A stretch of DNA of 64,000 bases from JAVSMW01 sp032027005 (GTDB taxonomy: Bacteria; Bacillota; Thermincolia; Thermincolales; UBA2595): contig JAVSMW010000005.1 in the NCBI GenBank assembly GCA_032027005.1, positions 186,001 to 250,000 on the forward strand. The letters run 5' to 3'. The position numbers and the translations under genes are program-made. Below are positions 34,833 through 43,597 of the stretch, piece after piece. The first letter of the stretch is position 1. Each line of letters starts with the position of its first letter. A model generated the notes under the pieces. That model was not told where the DNA came from. It saw only the letters and a program-made list of their open reading frames with translations, and did not search any database.

Positions 34833-35825
34833 CCTGAATACCGGCCTAATTTCACCAACCTGTTCTCCCCGGTGGTTTTTAATCGGTGGCTTCCACCAAT
34901 GCTTTAAAGGCTCCAATTCCGCGTCACCAATAACACCTAGCTGCCTGAGCAGTTCCAAAACAACCGGTGCCACTGCCCTGGTGTGTCCATCTTCTATTTT
35001 TAGGGCAATTCCTGTCCCCTTGCCTACTAAACCCATACAATAAACTCCTTCATCCCCGAATTTGGCTGCCAGCCTGTCCCCGCAATGAACCAGGAGTTCG
35101 GTATCAAACCGTCCTTTGCCTCCTATCATTTCAGGATGGGCAGCCATTGCCTGCAGAACATATTCCTGGGATCTGCTGTACCTGCCATCCATAAAAGAAT
35201 TGCTGACCAGGTTGGCATAAGCCAAAGCCATCTTTTTGATTGGCAGACCATAAACAGGAATACCACAGCCATCAATACCCAGTTTTATGCCTGATACTCT
35301 AACACAGGAGAAAACGGAGATAATATGCATGATTTCCGGCTGAATCCCGCCTCCCAGTTTATCATAAGCCTCAATTGACCGCCCCTTGGCCTTAACAGCC
35401 GCCAGCTGGGCTAAGTGTTTACCGGAGCAGGTACAGTGCAAGTTGGACGGGGCCAGTCCTTCCGCTGTAAGTTGTCTCGCAGCTTCCTGCCCTAGGGGTT
35501 CATGAATTCCGCATCTTAAGGCCTCAGCACTGAGGCCGATTTTTTGCAGCATGCTGTGCAGGGTGTCCAGATGTACTTTTTCTCCACTGTGGGAAGCCAT
35601 GGAAATGGCCACCTCCGCCATACTGAGCCCATATTTTTCGACTATTCCGGCCTCAAGAGCGGCAATGATTTGAATTGGCTTCGAGGCCGAACGCATGTAG
35701 CACAAATGATTTATGTCACCCAGCTTGAAGATAACCTCACCTTTGTTATTTATGACAGCAATATCTCCTCTGTGAATGCTCTCAACTAAATCTCCCCTGG
35801 TTACCTCAACCAATTTCACCGCCAT
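34824..35825 (-). CDS. L-asparaginase II family protein
   Basis: A 333-aa protein of the asparaginase II (PF06089) family, with VEVTRGDLVESIHRGDIAVINNKGEV, YMRSASKPIQIIAALEAG, ASHSGEKVHLDTLHSMLQKIGL, CTCSGKHLAQLAA and KLGIDGCGIPVYGLPI. The family is proposed to hydrolyse asparagine to aspartate and ammonia and is unrelated to classic AnsA. I start at ATG 35825 because GGAGTGGAGGAAC lies just upstream; a longer frame from 35864 includes this site. It stands alone with a plus-strand synthase converging on it. Confidence 0.87.
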   Translation of the reverse strand: MAVKLVEVTRGDLVESIHRGDIAVINNKGEVIFKLGDINHLCYMRSASKPIQIIAALEAGIVEKYGLSMAEVAISMASHSGEKVHLDTLHSMLQKIGLSAEALRCGIHEPLGQEAARQLTAEGLAPSNLHCTCSGKHLAQLAAVKAKGRSIEAYDKLGGGIQPEIMHIISVFSCVRVSGIKLGIDGCGIPVYGLPIKKMALAYANLVSNSFMDGRYSRSQEYVLQAMAAHPEMIGGKGRFDTELLVHCGDRLAAKFGDEGVYCMGLVGKGTGIALKIEDGHTRAVAPVVLELLRQLGVIGDAELEPLKHWWKPPIKNHRGEQVGEIRPVFRLT

Positions 35826-35916
35826 ATTGTTCCTCCACTCCTTATTTGTGAGGAAATAAGACACCGTTATCCCTTTTCTTAGTATTTACCAACCTTTTCA
35901 AAATAATTTTGCGCAC

Positions 35917-35945
35917 AAAAAACCGGGCTTTATTTCTTTAGCCCG
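35917..35945 (-). terminator. Intrinsic terminator of the sensor-kinase/GGDEF operon
   Basis: CGGGCT (35924-35929) pairs with AGCCCG (35940-35945), and on the minus strand the stem is followed by a T-run (35917-35922 A on the plus strand). It sits 18 bases after the stop of the GGDEF gene. Confidence 0.75.
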
Positions 35946-35962
35946 CTCCACATCCGCAGCCA

Positions 35963-36895
35963 TCAACTGCAGACTAAGTTTCCACCTTTTTTCTTCGCAA
36001 TGTATAATGCCTCATCGGCTTTTTTCAGAAAGTCATCGGTGGTACAATGAGATCCTAATGCCGACAATTCGGCAACACCTACGCTTACGGTACACCGTAC
36101 CCCTTGATTCTCTTCAGGGTTTAATGATGATACTTCAATTCTGCCCCGGATCCTTTCACCGGTTTCTCTGGCCCCGCTTGCTGGTGTTTCAGGCAGGATT
36201 ACAACAAACTCATCACCACCATACCGGCCTGCAACATCCATACTGCGAATACTCTCCATTAAGATTGCTGCCAGGGTTCTGATGACATTATCTCCTACCA
36301 GGTGCCCATACACATCATTTATTTTTTTAAAACCATCCAAGTCTAACAGTAACAGTGAGAGTGGCCGTTTATACCTGACAGACCGCTTCATTTCTTCCTT
36401 CAGCTGCTCCATTAAACTTCTCCGGCTCATCAATCCTGTCAGTTCATCAGTACGTGCCAAATACTCTAATTTTACCCGGTATTCTTCCAATTGTTTTTGC
36501 AGCATCCATTTTTCCAGGGCATTCTCGATCATGGGGATTAAACCATCTGAATTTAAATGTGATTTGGGAAGATAATCAGCAGCACCGTTTTTCATGGCAT
36601 CAACTGCAATCAGCTCACTCCCATGACCGGTAAGTATTATAACCGGCGCAACTTTTCTTTTGTTTATTTCCGCCAGCCATTCCAAGCCAGTTCTACCAGG
36701 CATCTGAATGTCAAGAAAAATCAGATCAAGGTCGTCGCTTTGCAGGGCCGTCAGAATTTCATCTTCTTCCCCGGCTTCGAAAAATTCAATATCATAACAA
36801 TTGATATTTGATAAATATGCTTTAATTATCTTTCTATCAGCAGGGTCATCATCACATATTAAAATTTTCAAAAACTTTTTTTCTTCCATAAGCAC
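35963..36895 (-). CDS. Response regulator with GGDEF (diguanylate cyclase) output
   Basis: A 310-aa protein. The REC domain (residues 8-130) has the acidic pocket ICDDDPADRK, phosphoacceptor Asp in LIFLDIQMPG, and Lys in LPKSH. The GGDEF domain (residues 150-305) has RYGGDEFVVILPE with an intact active site, and DLDGFKKINDVYGHLVGD. No I-site RxxD is evident just before GGDEF (the residues are AGRYGGDEF; upstream is ESIRSMDVAGRY, where RSMD fits an RxxD at the correct distance). It makes c-di-GMP when phosphorylated. It lies 9 bases after the Rcp1-like regulator and 3' of the kinase gene. Confidence 0.92.
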   Translation of the reverse strand: MLMEEKKFLKILICDDDPADRKIIKAYLSNINCYDIEFFEAGEEDEILTALQSDDLDLIFLDIQMPGRTGLEWLAEINKRKVAPVIILTGHGSELIAVDAMKNGAADYLPKSHLNSDGLIPMIENALEKWMLQKQLEEYRVKLEYLARTDELTGLMSRRSLMEQLKEEMKRSVRYKRPLSLLLLDLDGFKKINDVYGHLVGDNVIRTLAAILMESIRSMDVAGRYGGDEFVVILPETPASGARETGERIRGRIEVSSLNPEENQGVRCTVSVGVAELSALGSHCTTDDFLKKADEALYIAKKKGGNLVCS

Positions 36896-36904
36896 ACCTT
36901 CCCT

Positions 36905-37351
36905 TTACTCCTTAGGTGGCAATTTCGCTACAACAAACCAAAAGCTTTTAATGGACTGGACAACTTGCTGAAATCCAACAATATCTACCGGTTTTTTAAT
37001 ATAACCGTTAGCGTGCAGCTTGTAGCTCCGCGCTATATCTTCTTCTGCATCGGAAGTAGTTAAAACAATAACCGGGATTGTTTTCAGGTTTTCATCTTTT
37101 TTAATAAATTTTAAGACTTCTTGACCACCCATCCCCGGCATGTTTAAGTCCAAAAGTATCAAATCAGGCCTGGGAGGACTATATGCAAAATCGCCCCGGT
37201 GGTATAAAAAATCAAGGGCTTCTTCACCACTGCTGACTGTATAGAGTTTGTTGGCCACCTTATTGTTATCTAAGGAAATTCTGGTTAGTTTTTGGTCAGC
37301 AGGATCATCTTCTACCAGCAGGATCTGAATAAATTCCGCCTGGTCTCGCAC
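36905..37351 (-). CDS. Single-domain response regulator (Rcp1-like)
   Basis: A 148-aa stand-alone receiver. LLVEDDPADQKLTR provides the acidic pair, DLILLDLNMPGMGGQEVLKFI has the phosphoacceptor Asp, TTSDAEEDIARSY and YIKKPVDIVGF give the T and K switch residues. The sequence YTVSSGEEALDFLYHRGDFAYSPPRPDLILLD is characteristic of the Rcp1/phytochrome-associated group. It has no output domain and may shuttle phosphate between the haem kinase and the GGDEF regulator. It is 22 bases after the kinase gene and 9 before the GGDEF gene. Confidence 0.9.
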   Translation of the reverse strand: MRDQAEFIQILLVEDDPADQKLTRISLDNNKVANKLYTVSSGEEALDFLYHRGDFAYSPPRPDLILLDLNMPGMGGQEVLKFIKKDENLKTIPVIVLTTSDAEEDIARSYKLHANGYIKKPVDIVGFQQVVQSIKSFWFVVAKLPPKE

Positions 37352-37373
37352 GATTCATTTCCTCACTTTCAGG

Positions 37374-38825
37374 TTAGCTTAATTTTTCCGGTGCCAATTG
37401 CAGCGTAAACCAGAAGGTCGATCCCTTGTCAACAACTGAGTTTACCCCAATTTCGCCACTGTGCCGTTCGACAATTTTTTTGCAAATGGCCAGGCCCAAG
37501 CCGGTGCCGTCATATGTTCCCCGTCCATGCAGACGCTTGAACATGGTAAAGATAATTTCAAAATATTTTTCATCAATGCCAATCCCATTGTCCTCGATTT
37601 CAACTCTCACAGAATTATTTTCCTGGATCACAGACCTTATATGAATAATTGGCTTTTCGTCTTTCTTTTGGTATTTGATGCCATTACCAATTAAATTTTG
37701 CAGAAGTTGACGGATTTGCGTAAGATCACCATACACTTTAGGCAATGAGTGAAGCACCTCAATAGATGCTCCCGCCGCGAATATCTGAGAATGCAGATAA
37801 TTCCGGCTTAAATCTGTAATCACTTCATTAAGGTCAATGATCTGAAAAGGTTTGCCTTGAGTAGTTATCCGGGAAAATGATAACAGGTCATCTATCATTA
37901 CTTGTAATCTTAGGGCACCGTCAATCATAAAGCCCAGATTCTCTTTTTCATCTTCATCCAATTTTTCTTCTGCTGATTCTTTGATTAATTGACCGAAAGC
38001 CGATACCTTCCGTAGTGGTTCCCTGAGGTCATGGGATGCAATGTAAGCAAAGTTCTCCAACTCTTTATTGGAACGCTCCAACTCATTGATCAAGCGCTTT
38101 CGCTCGTCTTCCATCAGATAAGATTTTCTTCCGAAATAAATGAGCATGATCCCAATTATTACAATAAACAGGAAATATATCAGCACTACTCTGTTTACAG
38201 AGGAATCTACTGCGTTCTGAAAAGGTTCATAAGGCATTTTTACAGCAATTGCTCCCCGCACATCACCTAGCTTGTACCCCTGTTCTGCATGACACTGCAG
38301 ACAGGCTTCTTCAACAATCAATGCCTGAATATAGCGTAAATTTTTGCCGTTGGAGGTTTCTTCAATCACCCATCTATTTTTGACTTTTTTTTCAAAGGCC
38401 TCAAGAGCTTCTCTTTCCCAGTCATCAGGAGTATTAACCGGGTTTATTGGTCTGAGGCTGGTCATATGAAATTGCAGGTTTAAGTCCTTTTGGGCCAATT
38501 CACCTAAAAGCCTGATCATATATGCAGGATTAATTTTGGTAAGTTTCAGGCCATCAGAAGTTTCGAGATCCCGCAAAGGGGCTGCCAGAAATGGATTTGG
38601 CCCACTTTGCTCTGTGACCGGAACATACAGGCCGTTATGGGAGGCATTCCATTTTCTCAGTTCAAGTATTATATCGACATATGATTGCACAATATTTATC
38701 GACAAGGTTTGATGCTGTGTTTTGATCCTGTCGATTGTCAAGATTAAAGAAAAAATCAAAATGCCAATACATAACCAGGAAATAATGACGATAAATCTTG
38801 TAATACTGTCCTTCTTCAATTTCAT
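37374..38825 (-). CDS. Membrane histidine kinase with c-type haem (Tll0287-like) sensor domain
   Basis: A 483-aa kinase. TM1 (FIVIISWLCIGILIFSLILTI) precedes an extracytoplasmic domain of DUF3365/Tll0287 type that includes EEACLQCHAEQGYKLGDVRGAIAVKM, with a CxxCH haem-attachment motif. TM2 (VVLIYFLFIVIIGIMLIYFG) is followed by HisKA (FAYIASHDLREPLRKVSAFGQL with the phosphoacceptor His) and an HATPase (NLIGNGIKY, EDNGIGIDEKYFEIIFTMF, GTGLGLAICKKIVERHSG). The haem probably senses redox state or a gas ligand. It is the first gene of a three-gene relay with two response regulators. Confidence 0.9.
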   Translation of the reverse strand: MKLKKDSITRFIVIISWLCIGILIFSLILTIDRIKTQHQTLSINIVQSYVDIILELRKWNASHNGLYVPVTEQSGPNPFLAAPLRDLETSDGLKLTKINPAYMIRLLGELAQKDLNLQFHMTSLRPINPVNTPDDWEREALEAFEKKVKNRWVIEETSNGKNLRYIQALIVEEACLQCHAEQGYKLGDVRGAIAVKMPYEPFQNAVDSSVNRVVLIYFLFIVIIGIMLIYFGRKSYLMEDERKRLINELERSNKELENFAYIASHDLREPLRKVSAFGQLIKESAEEKLDEDEKENLGFMIDGALRLQVMIDDLLSFSRITTQGKPFQIIDLNEVITDLSRNYLHSQIFAAGASIEVLHSLPKVYGDLTQIRQLLQNLIGNGIKYQKKDEKPIIHIRSVIQENNSVRVEIEDNGIGIDEKYFEIIFTMFKRLHGRGTYDGTGLGLAICKKIVERHSGEIGVNSVVDKGSTFWFTLQLAPEKLS

Positions 38826-38993
38826 CTTACCCTAAAATCCTTCTTGTAGAATTGTCTATAATTGTCTAAATTTGCAGTTTTTTCTCAATTAAGATTTCTG
38901 CCTTCATTCCGAAAATCCTTTTTTTTCGTTAATATTAACTCGATTACCAAATAATGTATAGTTATTTTATTGGTTTACTTACAAATTAATGTA

Positions 38994-39022
38994 TTGACAA
39001 AATCTAAAATTGAAACTATACT
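38994..39022 (+). promoter_or_regulatory. Sigma-A promoter of the iron transporter operon
   Basis: TTGACA (38994-38999) and TATACT (39017-39022) are separated by 17 bp, an almost ideal promoter, 47 bases upstream of the ATG at 39069. Confidence 0.85.
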
Positions 39023-39026
39023 TATC

Positions 39027-39045
39027 ATTGATAATGGTTTTCAAT
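39027..39045. promoter_or_regulatory. Fur-like operator
   Basis: ATTGATAATGGTTTTCAAT is an imperfect palindrome (arms ATTGAxAA / TTxTCAAT) directly after the -10 box. It matches the Fur-box pattern TGATAAT-N-ATTATCA in most positions. It overlaps the predicted transcript start, so it would allow iron-dependent repression of the operon. Confidence 0.65.
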
Positions 39046-39068
39046 ATCAAAATTTTAGGAGGCACATA

Positions 39069-40148
39069 ATGAAAATCTTCAGATTCAGAAAACTCTTAAC
39101 CCTTGGACTCTCTGCAATGTTGCTCGTTGCAGGATGCTCCTCTACCACCCCTGAAAAGACCGCAGAAAACGGCTCAAATTCAGCTGAAGCAAAGTCTCAG
39201 GTTGTCAATTTATATACCGACAGGCACTATGATTCAGATGACCAGCTTTACACCGCCTTTACAGCGGAAACCGGAGTCAAAGTAAATATTGTCAAAGGTA
39301 AGTCAGATGAACTGATTGAAAGACTCAAAACAGAAGGTGCGGACACCGAAGCCGATCTTTTTATTACTGCCGATGTCGGCCGGTTACATAGGGCTAAGGC
39401 CACTTCCCTGCTCCAGCCTATTGACAGCCAGACACTTAACAGTAACATCCCGGAAAATCTCAAGGATAGTGAAAATTACTGGTTTGGGTTAACCAAAAGA
39501 GCCCGTGTTATCATTTATGATAAAGATAAGGTAAACCCTTCAGAATTATCCACCTATGAGGATTTGGCAGATTCGAAGTGGAAGGGCAAAATTCTAGTCA
39601 GAGGCTCGGACAGCGTATATAACCAGTCACTTCTTGCTTCCTTTATCGAAACCATGGGCGAAGAAAAGGCCAAGAATTGGGCAGCCGGAATAGTCGCTAA
39701 CATGGCCCGGGCACCCAAGGGCGGAGACAGGGACCAGGCCAAAGCCATCGCTGCCGGTGAAGGTGATATCGCCATCATGAATACCTACTACTTTGGTCAG
39801 ATGCTGAATTCATCTGACCCGGAAGAAAAGAAGGTCGCTGAAAAACTGGCTATATTCTTCCCTGATCAGAATGGTGATGGCACACACATAAATGTATCCG
39901 GTGCCGGAGTTGTAAAAGATGCCAAGAACAAAGAAAATGCCGTCAAGCTGCTGGAGTTCCTGGCCAGTGACAAGGCCCAGAAATCTTTTGCTGAAGCAAA
40001 CTATGAATACCCGGTCTTAAAAAGCGTAGAATCCTCTGCCCTCTTAAAATCCTGGGGATCTTTTAAAGAACAGTCAATTAGCCTGACAAAACTGGGTGAA
40101 CACAATGAAAGAGCTGTTCAGATTTTAAATGAAGTTGGTTGGAAATAA
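39069..40148 (+). CDS. Ferric iron ABC transporter binding lipoprotein
   Basis: A 359-aa lipoprotein with lipobox LLVAGC. The mature part reads VNLYTDRHYDSDDQLYTAFTAETGVKVNIVKGKSDELIERLKTEGADTEADLFITADVGRL, characteristic of FutA/FbpA/IdiA ferric-binding proteins, including NLYTDRHYD and YYFGQM near the C-lobe, where tyrosines coordinate iron. The start is ATG 39069 with AGGAGG upstream; the longer frame from 38970 includes the promoter and Fur box so it is not used. First gene of an ABC operon with permease and ATPase. Confidence 0.9.
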   Translation: MKIFRFRKLLTLGLSAMLLVAGCSSTTPEKTAENGSNSAEAKSQVVNLYTDRHYDSDDQLYTAFTAETGVKVNIVKGKSDELIERLKTEGADTEADLFITADVGRLHRAKATSLLQPIDSQTLNSNIPENLKDSENYWFGLTKRARVIIYDKDKVNPSELSTYEDLADSKWKGKILVRGSDSVYNQSLLASFIETMGEEKAKNWAAGIVANMARAPKGGDRDQAKAIAAGEGDIAIMNTYYFGQMLNSSDPEEKKVAEKLAIFFPDQNGDGTHINVSGAGVVKDAKNKENAVKLLEFLASDKAQKSFAEANYEYPVLKSVESSALLKSWGSFKEQSISLTKLGEHNERAVQILNEVGWK

Positions 40149-41806
40149 TGTGGATTCCAGAAAACATTAATATTATGAGAAAAGCCAGCATGCGCACCTT
40201 GCTGGCTCTTCTCGCTATTATTATCATCAATCTGCCAATGGCAGCCATAATCAGTAAAGTCAATTTCAGACCGGACAGTAATTGGGAGCATTTTAGCCAA
40301 TATCTTTTACCCGATGCAGTCACTAATACATTAACCCTTGTTTTATTCACACTACTCCTTTCAGGCACCATAGGAGTACTGCTGGCCGCTGTCGTAGCAC
40401 TTTTTGACTTCCCCTTTAAAAAGTTTTTTGAGTGGGCCCTGTTTTTTCCAATAACTATTCCGCCATATATTGCCGCTTACGTTTATGCCGGCATGCTCAG
40501 CTACACAGGGATTATTCAACGTTTAGGCAGGGATTGGGGGCTCCCCCTTAATCCCCAATGGCTGGATGTGATGAACATGCGAGGTGCAGTCTTTATTTAT
40601 TCACTCACATTGTACCCCTATATATATGGAGCTGTGAAATCTTATCTGGAGAATCATTCCGGCAATCTTATTGACACAGCACGGGTGCTTGGCTACAATC
40701 CATTAAGGCTTTTCACAAAAGTCGTCCTTCCTCTGATCCGCATCCCCCTCATCGGCGGGCTGATGCTGGTTATGATGGAGGTTGTTAGCGATTATGGTGT
40801 GGTAAAGTACTTTAACATTCAAGCCGTGAGTTCCGTCATCTTCAAGTCATGGTTTGGCATGGGCGAAGCAGGCGTAGCCATCCGGCTTTCTTTCTATGTC
40901 ATGGTATGTATAATCGCACTACAGGCAATAGAAGAAATCATGCGGGGAAGAAAGAAATATAATCTGGGCAGTGGACGCGGCAAGCCAATAACACCAAGAA
41001 AGCTGACCGGTTGGAAGAAATATGCAGTAATTGGGTTTATCCTTTTCATGCTCAGTGCAGCCTTCTTAATCCCCGTTGGGCAAATGTCAGTCTGGGCCAT
41101 TCTCGCCTTCCATAAGGTAAATCTGCCAAACTTAAGCCAGATTATATTTAACACCATCCTCTATTGTGTTTTGGCGACCTTAATAATTCTCGTCCTCAAT
41201 GTGTGGATTGCTCATAGCCGCAGGTGGATGAATATAAAATCGGGCTTTATTATCAGTAAACTGACCCAATTAGGCTACTCCATCCCAGGTGCAGTCATCG
41301 CAGTTGGCACAATCACGTTGTTCGTTGGGCTAGACAGTATTTTGCATCCCTTGTATCGGTATTTTGACCCAAATGCCAAGAAACTGCTCTTAAGCACCAG
41401 TATTGCCATGCTTGTTTTCGCTTTTGTAGTCCGCTATATGGCCATCGGGTTTAACAGCGTAAACTCTGCCTTTGCCAAAGTCGGAGTGAAATATAACGAT
41501 GCGGCCAGAACCTTAGGTATTGGCCGCACAAGAGCAATGCTCAGGATCGAACTGCCGATGCTGAAAAATTCCCTGGTCGCGGGCTTCATTCTTACTTTTA
41601 TAGATATCATTAAGGAGCTTCCCCTGACTCTGCTTTTACGTCCCTTTAATTTTAATACCCTGGCCAGCAGGGCTTACGAATATGCAAATGATGAAAGAAT
41701 TCATGAATCCTCTGTCCCGGCCCTGCTCATAATTGTCTTAAGTATGCTTTTGATCGCATTGTTGGTAAAGATAAGTTCCACCAAAGGAGGACATAAGAAA
41801 AGATGA
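40148..41806 (+). CDS. Ferric iron ABC transporter permease (two-domain)
   Basis: A 552-aa permease with two halves, each with about six helices and an EAA-type loop (SGNLIDTARVLGYNPLRLFTKVVLPLIR in the first and KYNDAARTLGIGRTRAMLRIELPML in the second). This fused double-permease form is typical of FbpB/AfuB/SfuB. The ATG at 40148 overlaps the stop of the binding-protein gene (TAATG). The 3' end overlaps the ATPase gene by 4 bases, showing tight coupling. Confidence 0.9.
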   Translation: MWIPENINIMRKASMRTLLALLAIIIINLPMAAIISKVNFRPDSNWEHFSQYLLPDAVTNTLTLVLFTLLLSGTIGVLLAAVVALFDFPFKKFFEWALFFPITIPPYIAAYVYAGMLSYTGIIQRLGRDWGLPLNPQWLDVMNMRGAVFIYSLTLYPYIYGAVKSYLENHSGNLIDTARVLGYNPLRLFTKVVLPLIRIPLIGGLMLVMMEVVSDYGVVKYFNIQAVSSVIFKSWFGMGEAGVAIRLSFYVMVCIIALQAIEEIMRGRKKYNLGSGRGKPITPRKLTGWKKYAVIGFILFMLSAAFLIPVGQMSVWAILAFHKVNLPNLSQIIFNTILYCVLATLIILVLNVWIAHSRRWMNIKSGFIISKLTQLGYSIPGAVIAVGTITLFVGLDSILHPLYRYFDPNAKKLLLSTSIAMLVFAFVVRYMAIGFNSVNSAFAKVGVKYNDAARTLGIGRTRAMLRIELPMLKNSLVAGFILTFIDIIKELPLTLLLRPFNFNTLASRAYEYANDERIHESSVPALLIIVLSMLLIALLVKISSTKGGHKKR

Positions 41807-42429
41807 AGCTTGACATTAAAGATTTACATTTTAGCTACCATCCCAAGGCTGAAAAGATATTTAACGGGTTAAATCTTACAGTTAAAGAAGGGGAGATCCT
41901 GGCAGTTTTAGGAAACAGCGGCTGTGGCAAAAGCACACTGCTGCGCATCATTTCAGGTTTGGAAGAAAATGCTGAAGGGACCATAAGTGTTGGCAATGCT
42001 GTTTTTCAGGATAAGTCATCATTTGTTCCTGTGGAAAAAAGAAACATAGGTTTTGTATTTCAAGACTATGCTCTGTTTCCTTTTATGACAGTTGCCCAAA
42101 ATATTAAGTTCGGGATGAAAATACCAAGTAATGAACATTTACAGCAATTGTTGGAACTGACCCAGTTAAAGGGCCTTGAAAACAGATATCCCCACGAGCT
42201 GAGCGGCGGCCAACAGCAAAGGACGGCTTTAGCGCGAACCCTTGCCGCTAAACCCGCCCTTCTCCTCATGGACGAACCTTTCAGTAACCTGGATGCAAAT
42301 TTGGTGGATGATTTGCGAGCCGATTTAAAAGAAATAATTAAATCTCAAAAAATTACCACTGTTCTTGTTACACACAATAAAGAGGATGCTGATTTTCTCG
42401 CTGATAAAACCATTGAGTTATCTGCTTAA
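41803..42429 (+). CDS. Ferric iron ABC transporter ATPase
   Basis: A 208-aa ABC ATPase. Walker A is GNSGCGKST, Q-loop GFVFQDYALFPFMTVAQNI, signature LSGGQQQRTALARTLA, Walker B LLLMDEPFSNLD, and H-loop VLVTHNKEDA. It is shorter than FbpC family members (about 350 aa) because it lacks the C-terminal regulatory TOBE domain. It is the last gene of the Fur-like controlled operon, with the HxlR regulator 123 bases downstream. Confidence 0.9.
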   Translation: MKLDIKDLHFSYHPKAEKIFNGLNLTVKEGEILAVLGNSGCGKSTLLRIISGLEENAEGTISVGNAVFQDKSSFVPVEKRNIGFVFQDYALFPFMTVAQNIKFGMKIPSNEHLQQLLELTQLKGLENRYPHELSGGQQQRTALARTLAAKPALLLMDEPFSNLDANLVDDLRADLKEIIKSQKITTVLVTHNKEDADFLADKTIELSA

Positions 42430-42471
42430 TTTATTCATACTTGATAGTTTAGCTTATGGACTTTATAATAA

Positions 42472-42515
42472 GCAAGTAGGCACTTTTTAGTATGATACTT
42501 ACCGTCAAGTTAGTA
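42472..42515 (+). promoter_or_regulatory. HxlR-type tandem operator, copy 1
   Basis: GCAAGTAGGCACTTT (42472-42486) is followed, after 9 bases, by TACTTACCGTCAAGTTAGTA (42496-42515), an inverted repeat of TACT..AGTA type. The same two elements with the same spacing occur at 58478-58521. It lies 38 bases upstream of the HxlR gene and probably is its autoregulatory operator. Confidence 0.65.
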
Positions 42516-42552
42516 AAAATTATAAGTTTAATATTTCAGTACGGAGGCTGCT

Positions 42553-42861
42553 ATGGTTTGTCCAATTGAAATAACCGTGAATCTTATTTCCAGCAAATGG
42601 AAAACTCTGATTCTGCGTGATTTGATGCACGGTCCACAACGTTTCGGAGAGTTGTCGAGGAATATCCGGGGGATAAGTCAAAAAATGCTGACTCAACAGC
42701 TGCGGGAAATGGAGAAAGATGGCCTCATTAATCGCCAGACATTTCCGGAAGTTCCGCCAAAGGTTGAATATTCTTTAACAGAAATTGGTCAAAGTTTGAA
42801 GCCAATTTTAGACGCTATGCATGCATGGGGTGAACTTTATAAGACAAAGGAATCTTCCTGA
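42553..42861 (+). CDS. HxlR-family winged-helix regulator
   Basis: A 102-aa regulator. MVCPIEITVNLISSKWKTLILRDLMHGPQRFGELSRNIRGISQKMLTQQLREMEKDGLINRQTFPEVPPKVEYSLTEIG covers the whole HxlR/MarR-like winged helix. It has one Cys at residue 3, close to the N-terminus, as in redox- or quinone-sensing members such as YodB and CatR. It probably represses its own promoter (operator at 42472-42515) and the MBL gene at 57784-58419, which carries the same sites. The Shine-Dalgarno is CGGAGG. Confidence 0.9.
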   Translation: MVCPIEITVNLISSKWKTLILRDLMHGPQRFGELSRNIRGISQKMLTQQLREMEKDGLINRQTFPEVPPKVEYSLTEIGQSLKPILDAMHAWGELYKTKESS

Positions 42862-42907
42862 CCGGGCGGGACGTGAAATCCTGACCAGTAAGGAAGATTT
42901 TTTTATT
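42851..42907 (+). terminator. Intrinsic terminator after hxlR
   Basis: AATCTTCCT (42851-42859) pairs with AGGAAGATT (42891-42899), followed by a T-run. The stem begins inside the last codons of the HxlR gene. Confidence 0.75.
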
Positions 42908-42967
42908 TCTATCATTGGGCATTCTTTTTTCTCCACGGCTTAAACACAGAGATGCATAATAAAATTA

Positions 42968-43123
42968 TTATCTAAGCTTACGCCGGTCTGTCCCGGTAAG
43001 AATTAAGAACAGGAACAATCCTACTCCGGCTAAAGAAAACACCATTACCGAGCCAATCGCAATAAACATTTCACCTGTCGCATACCGTGTAACTGCAGCA
43101 GTACCCCGGCAATGATGCCGGCG
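42968..43123 (-). pseudogene. Possible membrane-transporter C-terminal remnant
   Basis: Two minus-strand frames read membrane-like sequence. One ends (stop at 42968) with EMFIAIGSVMVFSLAGVGLFLFLILTGTDRRKLR. Just upstream in another frame lies FFAGIIAGVLLQLHG. A single frameshift would join them into two transmembrane segments like the end of an MFS protein. No start or Shine-Dalgarno is seen. This may be a decayed remnant; I am not confident. Confidence 0.3.
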
Positions 43124-43163
43124 AAAAAAACAGGTTGTTGACATTTAGATGTCATACAACCTG
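43124..43163 (-). terminator. Intrinsic terminator of the small ferredoxin gene
   Basis: A long imperfect stem, CAGGTTGTTGACAT (43131-43144) with ATGTCATACAACCTG (43149-43163), is followed on the minus strand by seven T (43124-43130 on the plus strand are A). It lies 33 bases after the ferredoxin stop. Confidence 0.8.
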
Positions 43164-43195
43164 CTTAAATCCTCTATTTATTAGCTTATTTCCAA

Positions 43196-43378
43196 TTAGT
43201 CCTCGATTTCAATGCACTTCATGCAGCAATAATCAACACAGGCACCACAAGCCAAACAATCGTCATTAATATGCCACTTGCCATCTACCCGTTCAAAAGC
43301 GTCTACGGGACATTGCTTTTTCGCCTTACAATGATCAGACTGGTCACACTTAGTCACATCAATTACAGCTTTGCTCAT
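43196..43378 (-). CDS. Small 4Fe-4S ferredoxin-like protein
   Basis: A 60-aa iron-sulfur protein. Cysteines are arranged as CDQSDHCKAKKQCPVDAF and CLACGACVDYCCMKCIEIE. The second half is a classic CxxCxxCxxxC 4Fe-4S site with an extra Cys; the first half has wider spacing (Cx5CxxxxxCP), as in some two-cluster ferredoxins. The start is ATG 43378 with AGGGG upstream; a longer ATG frame starts at 43399. It probably carries electrons for anaerobic metabolism. It is monocistronic. Confidence 0.82.
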   Translation of the reverse strand: MSKAVIDVTKCDQSDHCKAKKQCPVDAFERVDGKWHINDDCLACGACVDYCCMKCIEIED

Positions 43379-43597
43379 ACCCCTAAAGCCCCCCTCCACT
43401 TTATATTAACTAATTCGCAAGCTAATTGTAGCAAAGAAATTCTTTTCAAACATTGATGTATATCACAAATAATTAAAGATACATATCACAAAAAAGAAAA
43501 ATGCTGTACGGACTCAAGAAAAATATAGAAATTTCGATATATATACAATATAATTGAAAACAAATGCAGAGCGGCATAATTTGGAGGTGGCTTATTT

